From an uncultured Arenicella sp. (GTDB lineage Bacteria; Pseudomonadota; Gammaproteobacteria; Arenicellales; Arenicellaceae): a stretch of DNA of 64,000 bases. The DNA lies in assembly GCA_938048185.1 (NCBI GenBank), contig CALIVT010000005.1:1-64000 (forward strand), in the 5' to 3' direction. A model generated the notes under the pieces. That model ran no database searches, had not been told where the DNA came from, and worked only from the letters and a program-made list of their open reading frames with translations. Shown piece after piece: positions 54,422 through 63,232 of the stretch (the stretch's first letter is position 1; each line of letters begins with the position of its first letter). The translations under genes were made by a program, and so were the position numbers.

Positions 54422-55084
54422 TTAAAATGATTGAAAGCGGCGAAAGCTGCCAATGACTACGCCCCAAATGACCAAGTCAGATTCAGACTCTAATTCGATT
54501 TCAGGGTACGCTGGGTTTTCGGGTAATAGCTTTACTAAGCCGCCACGGTGATAAAGACGTTTAACGGTCAACTCGCCATCAATCGCGGCAATCACTATTT
54601 TCATATGCGCGGCCTTTAATGAGCGGTCAACAACCAGAATGTCATTGGGCATGATCCCCGCGTTCTTCATAGACTCACCCTCGACTCTTAGCATAAAGGT
54701 ACTGTCTGGACGTTGTACCATGTACTCATTCAGGTCTAAGGTGTCTTCAACGTGGTCTTCTGCCGGCGAAGGGTAGCCTGCCGCTACGGTAGAGCTGAAT
54801 AACGGTATCTTTAGCCTGACCACGTTATCGTAGACTTCGGGATTGTCGTTAGGCCCAGTTTTTTTTGTCTTGGCGGTGCCTAGTTTGTTACTGGCGGTGC
54901 CTAGTTTATTACTGGCGGTGCCTAGTTCGGTCACATCGGGGTAGCTCTCTAAGAATTCTTTGATATAACGAATGCTGCCTTCTGGCACGCGAATGGCTTT
55001 AGTCGGCTCTTTGTATTTGCCACTGCCTGCGGGGCGTCCGGCTCCGGGTCTTGCTCCTCCGTGATTGCTGATTTTTTTGCTCAT
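54422..55084 (-). CDS. UmuD-like S24 family self-cleaving peptidase with basic GARPGAGRP N-terminus
   Basis: STVAAGYPSPAEDHVEDTLDLNEYMVQRPDSTFMLRVEGESMKNAGIMPNDILVVDRSLKAAHMKIVIAAIDGELTVKRL contains cleavage A-G, catalytic Ser (GESM) and Lys (AAIDGELTVKRL). ATG at 55084 preferred over the TTG of the ORF track. Confidence 0.85.
   Translation of the reverse strand: MSKKISNHGGARPGAGRPAGSGKYKEPTKAIRVPEGSIRYIKEFLESYPDVTELGTASNKLGTASNKLGTAKTKKTGPNDNPEVYDNVVRLKIPLFSSTVAAGYPSPAEDHVEDTLDLNEYMVQRPDSTFMLRVEGESMKNAGIMPNDILVVDRSLKAAHMKIVIAAIDGELTVKRLYHRGGLVKLLPENPAYPEIELESESDLVIWGVVIGSFRRFQSF
54871..54927 (-). repeat. in-frame 21-bp tandem repeat in the umuD-like gene (about 2.7 copies, LGTASNK)
   Basis: Plus strand: TGGCGGTGCCTAGTTTGTTAC / TGGCGGTGCCTAGTTTATTAC / TGGCGGTGCCTAGTT. 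Confidence 0.95.
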
Positions 55085-55113
55085 TTGATTAGTGTACAAC
55101 TAATCAAATGAGC
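55079..55113. promoter_or_regulatory. perfect 15-bp inverted repeat with 5-bp spacer overlapping the umuD-like start; candidate operator
   Basis: GCTCATTTGATTAGT-GTACA-ACTAATCAAATGAGC. Confidence 0.6.
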
Positions 55114-55121
55114 TTGTCTAG

Positions 55122-56822
55122 CTATTTACTCGCACTGAAAATTGGTTCGCCGTTGAGGTATGTTGCAAGTATCTTTGTGTCTCGAATTTGATCGTTTGGT
55201 ATCTGCATAATGTCTTTCGAGAGCACCACAAAGTCGGCGTACTTTCCGACACTGAGCGAGCCGATTTGGTTTTCTTGAAAGGCGGCGTACGCGGCCCCTT
55301 GGGTAAACCCATAAAGTGCCTGCTCCCGGGTTAACGCTTGTTGAGGATACCAACCATTTTTTGGCCAGTCTTTAGCATCTTGCCTCGCGATTGCTGAGTG
55401 AAAGCCGTGCAAGGGATCGGGTTGTTCTACTGGAAAGTCTGAACCTAAGGCCAAAGGCACGCCCAGCTCGACGAAGTTTTGCCATGCATATGCGCCTTTG
55501 ATGCGCTCAGCGCCAACCCTGTCTTCGGCCCAATACATGTCACTGGTCGCGTGAGTTGGTTGCACCGACGCAATTAACTTTAAGTCTTTAAAGCGCTGAA
55601 AGTCTTCGAGCTCAATGACCTGAGAGTGCTCAATTCGGTGGCGTCCAGGGTTGTCGCTATTGCTCGCGGCGTCTAGCACGTTCAGGGTAACGCGGTTACC
55701 GCGGTCGCCAATCGCGTGAATATTGACTTGTAAGCCGCAGTTTGCGGCGCGTTTAGCGTGCGTTTTTAGGCTTTCTTCGCTTTCGATCAACAAGCCAACA
55801 TTGCCTGGCGCATCGCTGTAATCTGCGAGTAAAGCGGCGCCGCGCGACCCGAGGGCTCCGTCGCTATAAAGTTTGATTGACCTTGCGGTTAGCATCGCGT
55901 CTGTGTCGATTATCGTGCCATTGTCACACAGGTAATTCAGCATGTCGTTGGCACCGTTCGCCATTGCGTAGACACGCACGCCAAGTTTGTTCTCGCTTTT
56001 GAGCTGCTGCAATAGTGTCCAAGTGCTAAGTGAGGTGCCGGCATCGTGCATGCCAGTTAACCCGACACTGGCGGTTTTGCTCATTGCGCGCTCTAACGCC
56101 GACATCAATTGCGCATCAGACGCGGCGGGTACCTTGCTTTGAATTAGGTTAACGGCATTATCGATAAACACGCCGGTAACTTGACCATCTACGCGAACAA
56201 TTTCGCCGCCATCGGGCTGCCAGTCTCCACTTAAGTCTTGCGTTACGACCTGCATCGCTTCAGTGTTGGCCCAGTTTGCGTGACCATCGACCCGTTCTAA
56301 CCATACCGGTCGGTTTGGAAAAGCGGCGTCTAAATCAGACGCCTTGGGCAGCGCTTTGTTTGGCCAATCGTTCTGATCCCAGCCACGACCAAGTAGCCAC
56401 TGGCCCTCGGGTAAATCTGCTGCATGTTGCTTTAGGCGTTCGATGATATCTTCTTTGCTGGTGCTGCCCATTAAATCGGCGTTGCCTAAGCTCTCGCCTA
56501 ACCCGAGTAAGTGACCGTGTGCGTCGATAAAGCCAGGGACAACGGTGGCACCAGCGAGGTCAAGTTTGCGCGCGTTCGGGTAGCGCTCAGTTAGTATTTT
56601 GGCATCGCTCAGCGCTAATATTTTACCGTTTTGGTAAGCGAACGCGGTTGTTAGCGGCGTATTCTCATCGACGGTATAGATTGTGGCGTTATGCACAATC
56701 GTCACCGGTCCAGCGGATGTTTTAGTGCTTGCCTGGTTTAAGGCATTGCTTTGTGGCTGAATATTTTGTTGGCACGCGTTAAGCAACGCCAGGAAGGGAA
56801 GTGCGAGTAGGATCTTTTTCAT
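55122..56822 (-). CDS. amidohydrolase family protein (YtcJ-like), putative lipoprotein
   Basis: Lipobox LLNAC; VVPGFIDAHGHLLGLGE; WLLGRGWDQNDWP; KLYSDGALGSRGAALL; HAIGDRGN; LGSDFPVE. Confidence 0.92.
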   Translation of the reverse strand: MKKILLALPFLALLNACQQNIQPQSNALNQASTKTSAGPVTIVHNATIYTVDENTPLTTAFAYQNGKILALSDAKILTERYPNARKLDLAGATVVPGFIDAHGHLLGLGESLGNADLMGSTSKEDIIERLKQHAADLPEGQWLLGRGWDQNDWPNKALPKASDLDAAFPNRPVWLERVDGHANWANTEAMQVVTQDLSGDWQPDGGEIVRVDGQVTGVFIDNAVNLIQSKVPAASDAQLMSALERAMSKTASVGLTGMHDAGTSLSTWTLLQQLKSENKLGVRVYAMANGANDMLNYLCDNGTIIDTDAMLTARSIKLYSDGALGSRGAALLADYSDAPGNVGLLIESEESLKTHAKRAANCGLQVNIHAIGDRGNRVTLNVLDAASNSDNPGRHRIEHSQVIELEDFQRFKDLKLIASVQPTHATSDMYWAEDRVGAERIKGAYAWQNFVELGVPLALGSDFPVEQPDPLHGFHSAIARQDAKDWPKNGWYPQQALTREQALYGFTQGAAYAAFQENQIGSLSVGKYADFVVLSKDIMQIPNDQIRDTKILATYLNGEPIFSASK

Positions 56823-56939
56823 CCCACAACTATATAGCCTAAGGTTTTTGTCGGCAAAAGTTTTTAACGGCTCGATGTTTTATCGTCGAGAGCTAAACGA
56901 TAAAACTGAACTCAGCCGCGCCGAGGGTTGCGGGACAAG

Positions 56940-57359
56940 CTAGTGGTGGTGTTGGGTCGAACAATTGGCTGATTCGCAGGTAATGCTTTGACACGCGCGA
57001 TAATTCAGATAGTGCGATAAGGCTAGAACGAGACCGCCTATGGTGGTCGCTAGTTTTTCGCCACTAATGCCAAGCCATTGGTGACCAAAGAACGCGACTA
57101 AAACTAACACTGAGATACCCGCAACGCCGGTCAAGGCAATAGACCAGCGTTTGTGTTTACGACAACCTAGAAACAGGGCGATGAAGCTGCTGGGCAATAC
57201 TATCCACAGCATCAGCTTATGAAATAGCACGTCTTCTACGAGCGCAGACAATGAAATTATAGGCAGCAAAGTAACCAGCACTGGCGTTAATAGGCAATGC
57301 ACAAGGCACACTCCTGACAACAGGATGGCGAACTTATCTAGGGCAGTACTGCTTTGCAT
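56940..57359 (-). CDS. MerC domain-containing membrane protein
   Basis: LDKFAILLSGVCLVHCLLTPVLVTLLPIISLSALVEDVLFHKLMLWIVLPSSFIALFLGCRKHKRW; C-terminal Cys/His-rich tail CQSITCESANCSTQHHH. Confidence 0.85.
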   Translation of the reverse strand: MQSSTALDKFAILLSGVCLVHCLLTPVLVTLLPIISLSALVEDVLFHKLMLWIVLPSSFIALFLGCRKHKRWSIALTGVAGISVLVLVAFFGHQWLGISGEKLATTIGGLVLALSHYLNYRACQSITCESANCSTQHHH

Positions 57360-57391
57360 GGCGCTTAAGGTAGGATTTGATGAGCGTGTGT

Positions 57392-57410
57392 AATGTGATA
57401 ATATAACATT
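57392..57410. promoter_or_regulatory. candidate Zur box upstream of merC-like gene
   Basis: AATGTGATAATATAACATT differs by one base from the perfect palindrome AATGTTATAATATAACATT; 33-51 nt upstream of the ATG. Confidence 0.65.
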
Positions 57411-57525
57411 AAGCGCCAGTGTGGAAGTTTTAACACTCGTTTTCTGCGCGATTAGTGTGGGGTACTGCTTCTTATGGAAACTATCGGAAAACCGCCTAGC
57501 CTACGCTGAAACTCGGCGTAGAGGG

Positions 57526-58578
57526 CTAACGCAAACCCTCGTTGATTGAAGTCAAGGCAGACTTGCCAGGGCACAAGACATCTTCTTTCAATGAATTCAA
57601 TGGTGTTTTGGGAATGTTCAGAGTGTCATGAAAGTTGTCAGACTCAGGCTCTATGTAAATAAGTCCGGTCATCAGTTTGTCTTGCGCTTTATGCTCTAAT
57701 AAAGTGCGTATCGCGTGGCCTCGATCGGTCGGATCATAGTCTTTACTGAGCTTGCTCAGGCGCACAGAATCGCCATTATGCAGTTCTACGTTTTGTGTTG
57801 AACCTTGAATTTGATCAAGCGTTATTTCTTGCGCAACCGGTACAAAGTCGACCACTGAACCTGCTTGCACGTGGTCACGCGTGTAGTCATAGCTTTTGGT
57901 TGAGCCCGCGTGATTATTGAAGGTCACACACGGTGAGACGATGTCGATAAGCGCAAAACCTTTATGGGTCATTGCGGCTTGCATTAGCGGTATTAACTGC
58001 TCTTTATCGCCTGAAAAGCTACGCGCCACGAAAGTCGCCCCTAAATCTAACGCGAGCGCAACTAGGTCAATGGACTCAAAAGGGTTAATACGGCCTTTTT
58101 TATTTTTAGAGCCGGCGTCGGCGGTCGCGGAGTCTTGGCCTTTGGTTAAGCCATAGCAGCCGTTGTTCTCGACCAGATACATCATATTCAAGTTGCGACG
58201 AATGACGTGTGCGAATTGGCCCATGCCAATTGATGCGGTATCGCCATCGCCTGATACACCTATGTACAGTAGCTCACGGTTGGCGACATTTGCCCCGGTA
58301 GTGACCGATGGCATGCGTCCGTGTACTGAATTGAAACCGTGTGCTTTATTTAAAAAGTAGTTTGGTGACTTTGACGAGCAACCGATGCCGGACATTTTTG
58401 CGATTCTATGTGGTTCGATATTCAAACCCCAAACGGCTTGCATGATCGCAGCGCTAATTGAGTCGTGGCCACAGCCTGCGCACAGCGTCGAGATGCCTCC
58501 TTCGTAGGCTCGAGTTGTCAGGCCGAGGGTGTTTTTAGGAGACTCAGGATGACGGAAATTGGGTTTAAAAAAGCTCAT
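57526..58578 (-). CDS. korB: 2-oxoacid:ferredoxin oxidoreductase subunit beta
   Basis: TLCAGCGHDSISAAI, GIGCSSKSPNYF, HGRMPSVTTGANVANRELLYIGVSGDGDTASIGMGQFAHVIRRNLNMMYLVENNGCYGLTKGQDS. Confidence 0.93.
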   Translation of the reverse strand: MSFFKPNFRHPESPKNTLGLTTRAYEGGISTLCAGCGHDSISAAIMQAVWGLNIEPHRIAKMSGIGCSSKSPNYFLNKAHGFNSVHGRMPSVTTGANVANRELLYIGVSGDGDTASIGMGQFAHVIRRNLNMMYLVENNGCYGLTKGQDSATADAGSKNKKGRINPFESIDLVALALDLGATFVARSFSGDKEQLIPLMQAAMTHKGFALIDIVSPCVTFNNHAGSTKSYDYTRDHVQAGSVVDFVPVAQEITLDQIQGSTQNVELHNGDSVRLSKLSKDYDPTDRGHAIRTLLEHKAQDKLMTGLIYIEPESDNFHDTLNIPKTPLNSLKEDVLCPGKSALTSINEGLR

Positions 58579-58589
58579 TGTTGTCTCCT

Positions 58590-60458
58590 CTAGCTGGCTT
58601 CATAGGCCGTTTGCGCGTGCTGGCCAGCGGAAATATTTAATATTGGTTCGAGCCCAATGCGAATTTGACGCGCACTAATCGGGTCACCGTTATAGTGCAA
58701 TACTGAGTGCAGGCGATTGGGGTCGATTTGCAATTCGTTTACGATTAATGATTTGAGCTGTGCGTCACGATTCTGTTCGACGATAACCACTTGCGCGTGC
58801 TTGTCGATAAACGCTTTAACGTCATCACCAAACGGAAAGGCCAAAATACGCAAGTCATTGGCGGGGCGGCCTTCTTTACTTAGAACGTCGAGCGTCTCGT
58901 GCGTCGCTTCTAAACTGGTGCCAAAGTGGATTACGCCCAGGCTATTGGCCTCATCGCGTCGTGTCTCGATTGCTTTGGGTAGGTACTTGGGCGCGGTCGC
59001 CCATTTCACTTCTAGGCGTTCCATGTTGCGCTGATACGCCTCACCTTTTTCGGTGTACACCGCGTATTCATCTCGCGATGTACCGCGTGTGAAGAATGCA
59101 CCTTTCTCGGCGTGCGTACCGGCTACGGTGCGATAAGGAATGCCGTCTCCATCGACGTCCAGGTAGCGGCCAAAGCGCTCAATTTTTTCGAGATCCTGCG
59201 CGTTTAATACTTTGCCACGGTCATAGCTGCGGCTATCGTCCCACTCTAGCTCATCACAAATATGCTCATTCATACCGAGGTCTAAGTCGGTGAGCATAAT
59301 TACGGGGGTTTGCAAGCGGTCAGCGATATCGAATGCATCAGCGGTTAGCTCGAAACATTCTTTGGGCGTCGCTGGAAATAATAAAATCTGTTTGCTGTCG
59401 CCATGAGACGCATAAGCTGAAATAAGAATATCCGATTGCTGAGTGCGAGTCGGCATGCCGGTTGACGGGCCGGTGCGTTGTACATCGATTAACACGGCCG
59501 GCACTTCAGCAAAGTACGCAAGGCCTAAAAATTCTTGCATTAATGAGACGCCGGGCCCGCTCGTGGCGGTGAAAGAGCGCGCGCCATTCCAGTTTGCACC
59601 GATTACCATGCCAATAGCCGACAATTCGTCTTCGGCTTGAATGACAGCAAAATTATTTTCGCCAGTGTCAGCGTTTACTCGCAGTTGTTTGGCGTATTTT
59701 TCAAAGCCTTCTGCGACCGAGGTTGAGGGTGTTATTGGGTACCAAGCACAGACGGTCGCGCCGCCAAATACCGCACCTAAGCCACAGGCAGCATTGCCTT
59801 CAAGTAATACCTTGCGATCGTTCTTATTGCTGCGCTTTAGTTGCAGTGGCAGTGGTTCACTAAACGCTTTTTTTGCCTCATCAAAGCCCAGCTGCAAAGC
59901 GCTTACATTGGGGGCGATCAACTTTGGCTTTTTAGCAAAGGTGTCGCTGACAATACCTTCAAGTGCTGAAAATTCGATGCCGATTAGATACGCTAAGGAG
60001 CCAACATAAATAATATTTTTGAATAATTGCTGCAAACGGGGGTTATCAAAATTACTGTTGGTGATCTGTGTCAGCGGCAGACCGATGTAATGAATGTCAT
60101 CGCGAATAAGTTTGAAGTCTAGCGGGTAGGTATTGTCGTAGAAAAAGTAGCCACCTGGGCACACGTCTTCGACGTCTTGGGCCATGCTTTGCGGGTTAAC
60201 CGATACCATAAGTTCAACTTGACCGCCGCGTCGACCGAGGTAGCCGTCGTCACTTATCCGAACTTCATACCAAGTCGGCGCGCCTTGGATATTCGATGGA
60301 AAAATATTACGTGGGCTTACGGGAATTCCCATGCGGAAAATAGCTTTGGCGAACATGCTGTTCGCGCTGGCCGAGCCCGAGCCGTTAACGTTGGCGAACT
60401 TAACGACAAAGTCGTTGGTTACTGCATGCAGGGTAGTCGGGGTGCTTGAGGGGCTCAT
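58590..60458 (-). CDS. korA: 2-oxoacid:acceptor oxidoreductase, gamma-alpha fused subunit
   Basis: N-terminal gamma domain (GSGSASANSMFAKAIFRMGIPVSPRNIFPSNIQGAPTWYEVRIS) joined to the alpha pyrimidine-binding domain (GCGAVFGGATVCAWYPITPSTSVAEGFEKYA...TATSGPGVSLMQEFLGLAYFAEVPAVLIDVQRTGPSTGMPTRTQQSD). Confidence 0.93.
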   Translation of the reverse strand: MSPSSTPTTLHAVTNDFVVKFANVNGSGSASANSMFAKAIFRMGIPVSPRNIFPSNIQGAPTWYEVRISDDGYLGRRGGQVELMVSVNPQSMAQDVEDVCPGGYFFYDNTYPLDFKLIRDDIHYIGLPLTQITNSNFDNPRLQQLFKNIIYVGSLAYLIGIEFSALEGIVSDTFAKKPKLIAPNVSALQLGFDEAKKAFSEPLPLQLKRSNKNDRKVLLEGNAACGLGAVFGGATVCAWYPITPSTSVAEGFEKYAKQLRVNADTGENNFAVIQAEDELSAIGMVIGANWNGARSFTATSGPGVSLMQEFLGLAYFAEVPAVLIDVQRTGPSTGMPTRTQQSDILISAYASHGDSKQILLFPATPKECFELTADAFDIADRLQTPVIMLTDLDLGMNEHICDELEWDDSRSYDRGKVLNAQDLEKIERFGRYLDVDGDGIPYRTVAGTHAEKGAFFTRGTSRDEYAVYTEKGEAYQRNMERLEVKWATAPKYLPKAIETRRDEANSLGVIHFGTSLEATHETLDVLSKEGRPANDLRILAFPFGDDVKAFIDKHAQVVIVEQNRDAQLKSLIVNELQIDPNRLHSVLHYNGDPISARQIRIGLEPILNISAGQHAQTAYEAS

Positions 60459-62293
60459 GCTGCTTGCTCCTGTTTCTTATTTTGGCCTGCTTGCTCTACT
60501 AAAATTGGCGCGGGTTCATTGCCGGCTTTGGTGACTGTGTATAAAAATTTCTGCATGTCCCATGCAGAGGTTGGGCAGCGTTCGGCGCACAGGCCGCAGT
60601 GCAAGCAAACGTCTTCGTCTTTCACCATCACTCGACCAGTGGGTAAATCGCTGGAGACATATAAATCTTGGTCTTTGTTTAAACTGGGCGCCGTTAATTT
60701 GTCGCGCAAATTGCCTTCGTCGTCGTTGTGAGTAAAGGTAATGCAATTGGTTGGGCAAATGTCCGTGCAACCATCACACTCGATACACTTTTCTTCCATG
60801 AACACCGTTTGCACATCGCAGTTCAGGCAGCGCTCGGCCTCGGTAAACGCCACGTCCAAGGAAAAGCCGAGTTCAGACTCAACCTTACGGCTCAATAGCG
60901 CTTGCTCAACCGGCAGGTGCGCAGACGCTTGACGATCATCGTCGATCACCGCACTGTCGTAAGCCCATTGATGTATGCCCATCTTGGTGCTTACTAAGTT
61001 AGTGCCAGGGGCTGGTCTGGCGTCGCTGACCGATTCGCCATTCAAGAATAAGTCGATTGAGATCGCCGCTTGGTGACCATGAGCCACGGCGGTGATGATG
61101 TTCTCGGGGCCGAATGCTGCATCGCCACCGAAGAACACCTTTTTATTAGTAGACTGGAAGGTGTTTTTATTCACTACCGGCATGTCCCACTCACCAAATT
61201 CAATGCCTACGTCGCGTTCAATCCACGGAAAGGCGTTGTCTTGGCCGATAGCCATGATGGCGTCAGTGCACTCAATAGTAACGATTTCGCCAGTTTCTTT
61301 AATAGTGCGTTTGCCCGTTTCGTCATAGCTAGACTCAACAATATTAAACGTCATGGCCGCGAGCTTTCCGTCTTCTAAGATAAACTCTCGCGGAGAGTGG
61401 TTAGCCAAAATTGGAATGCCTTCGGCTAGGGTGTCATCTTTTTCCCACGGCGAGGCTTTCATGGCTTCATAGGTTGAGCGTACGGTGACATTTACGTCAG
61501 AGCCGCCGATGCGTTTGGCGGTGCGACAGCAGTCCATTGCGGTATTACCGCCACCAACGATAACTACTTTGTCGCCAATTTTATCGACATGTTCGAAGGC
61601 GACGTTCTCGAGCCAGTTGATACCAATATGAATATTCGCATCGGCGTCTTCACGCCCGGGAATTCTTAGATCTTTACCTTTAGGTGCGCCAGTGCCCACG
61701 AAAACAGCGTCATAAGCTTGGTCAAGAATGCTTTTAATGCTCTCAACTCGGTGATTAAAATGCCGCGTTACGCCCATGTCTAATACGTAGTCGACTTCTT
61801 GATCTAATACACTCTCAGGTAACCTGAAGGACGGTATTTGGCTGCGCATAAAACCGCCGCCTTTCGGATTTTCATCGTATAAGTCCACTTCATAACCTAG
61901 CGGCATTAGATCTCTCGCCACCGTCAGGCTCGCAGGGCCAGCACCGATAAGCGCTATTTTTTTGCCGTTTTTCTGGGTTGGAATGCTGGGCATGCGCGCA
62001 GTAACGTCGGCGTCGTCTTTGTTATCTGCGGCCACGCGTTTTAAGCGGCAAATGGCAACAGGCTCTTCGTCTACGCGACCACGGCGGCACGCCGGTTCAC
62101 AGGGGCGGTCGCAGGTTCGCCCCAGTACGCCTGGGAAAACATTGGATTCCCAATTGACCATATACGCGTCGCTGTAACGATGCTGACCAATTAAACGAAT
62201 ATATTCGGGAACGGGAGTGTGCGCAGGACACGCGTGCTGGCAATCGACTACTTTATGGAAGTACTCAGGATTGCTGATGTCGGTAGCTTTCAT
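60455..62293 (-). CDS. GltD-like FAD/NAD(P) oxidoreductase fused to C-terminal ferredoxin domain
   Basis: CQHACPAHTPVPEYIRLI, GRTCDRPCEPACRRG, ALIGAGPASLTVARDLMPLGYEVDLYDENPKGGGFMRSQIPSFRLP, VVIVGGGNTAMDCCRTAKRIGG; two 4Fe-4S motifs CIECDGCTDICP and CLHCGLCAERCP. Confidence 0.92.
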   Translation of the reverse strand: MKATDISNPEYFHKVVDCQHACPAHTPVPEYIRLIGQHRYSDAYMVNWESNVFPGVLGRTCDRPCEPACRRGRVDEEPVAICRLKRVAADNKDDADVTARMPSIPTQKNGKKIALIGAGPASLTVARDLMPLGYEVDLYDENPKGGGFMRSQIPSFRLPESVLDQEVDYVLDMGVTRHFNHRVESIKSILDQAYDAVFVGTGAPKGKDLRIPGREDADANIHIGINWLENVAFEHVDKIGDKVVIVGGGNTAMDCCRTAKRIGGSDVNVTVRSTYEAMKASPWEKDDTLAEGIPILANHSPREFILEDGKLAAMTFNIVESSYDETGKRTIKETGEIVTIECTDAIMAIGQDNAFPWIERDVGIEFGEWDMPVVNKNTFQSTNKKVFFGGDAAFGPENIITAVAHGHQAAISIDLFLNGESVSDARPAPGTNLVSTKMGIHQWAYDSAVIDDDRQASAHLPVEQALLSRKVESELGFSLDVAFTEAERCLNCDVQTVFMEEKCIECDGCTDICPTNCITFTHNDDEGNLRDKLTAPSLNKDQDLYVSSDLPTGRVMVKDEDVCLHCGLCAERCPTSAWDMQKFLYTVTKAGNEPAPILVEQAGQNKKQEQAA

Positions 62294-62532
62294 TTAGCTA
62301 GAAGTCTCAGATTTGTTCTATAGCCATAACACTCAAGCCATGGGCTAAAATTTCAGTCAATCAATCTTCCAAAATTTGTCTTTAAGGCGGCTAGCTAAAG
62401 TTGCCTAAAAACGACCTTTTGTTCGCTCGATGTTAGCACGCTCATTTCAGGTCGACCACCGAATTTTCACGACTCGATCCGGGCCGATAAGAGTTCGCTT
62501 AATTTCCAATTATGAGACTTAAATTATCAAAA

Positions 62533-63036
62533 TCACCACCAGTATTTGCCCCACATGTTTGGATTAGCCCAGTTGTTGGAATTTAACCAGTCGGGTGTCT
62601 TTTTATAATCGGCGATATTGTATTTAAATAGGGCGTATTCGGTCTCGTCTGCGTGATACGACGCCACTTTGCTTAGCGCAAAACTAAACAAATCGGTGAG
62701 CTGCCAAGTTCCATTATTTATCGGCAAGCAAATACAATATTGTGGGCTTAGCACATCACGTAAACGCGCCAAAATCTGCATGCCCTTGGTTTTATCGAGA
62801 TGTTCGAACAGGTCAATCGCGATCGCGACCCCAAAACGAGCATCAAGCTCCCACAACTGGTCGATATCGTTGCTGCTTATATGGGTAACGTTGCAGTCTT
62901 GGCCGAGCACCGCTTTCTGCTCACGATAGTTGCTCAAAATATTCGCATCGCAATCGCCGATAAGTAATATCTCCTCAGCTTGCGCTACGTTAATTAAGGT
63001 CTCTATATCGAACAAAGCGTCGCTCGGGTAAGTCAT
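62533..63036 (-). CDS. small SAM-methyltransferase-like protein (DUF6231-like)
   Basis: EEILLIGDCDANILSNYREQ, VAIAIDLFEHLDKTKGMQILARLRDVLSPQYCICLP; C-terminus NNWANPNMWGKYWW. Start could be 63036 or 63078. Confidence 0.6.
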   Translation of the reverse strand: MTYPSDALFDIETLINVAQAEEILLIGDCDANILSNYREQKAVLGQDCNVTHISSNDIDQLWELDARFGVAIAIDLFEHLDKTKGMQILARLRDVLSPQYCICLPINNGTWQLTDLFSFALSKVASYHADETEYALFKYNIADYKKTPDWLNSNNWANPNMWGKYWW

Positions 63037-63232
63037 AGTTTTGGAGCCTGATTTTAAGTTTCTGTCCATTGTAATCAAGCCTTGCGCTGAGCGGACGATT
63101 TTTGCATGGATATTTGCGTTTCTACTGTTCTAAGTTTGCTCGCAAATCACTTTAATCCTTGCTCAATGCGGAGGCTTTCAGTAGTCTTTAGCCTTAATTT
63201 TCCAGTCTCGATTTTCTACCAAATACGCACTA

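Noticed and set aside
55079-55113. Interpreting the 15-bp inverted repeat as a Rho-independent terminator for the amidohydrolase gene
   Set aside because: On the minus strand the stem is followed by AAAAAAA rather than a T-tract, and it overlaps the next gene's start codon; an operator is a better working hypothesis, though not proven.
57502-57522. CTACGC/GCGTAG hairpin after korB as a strong terminator
   Set aside because: Only a 6-bp stem, and the T-run on the minus strand is distant and short; not confident enough to list as a feature.
59641-60009. 122-aa plus-strand ORF
   Set aside because: Antisense to korA; no family signature.
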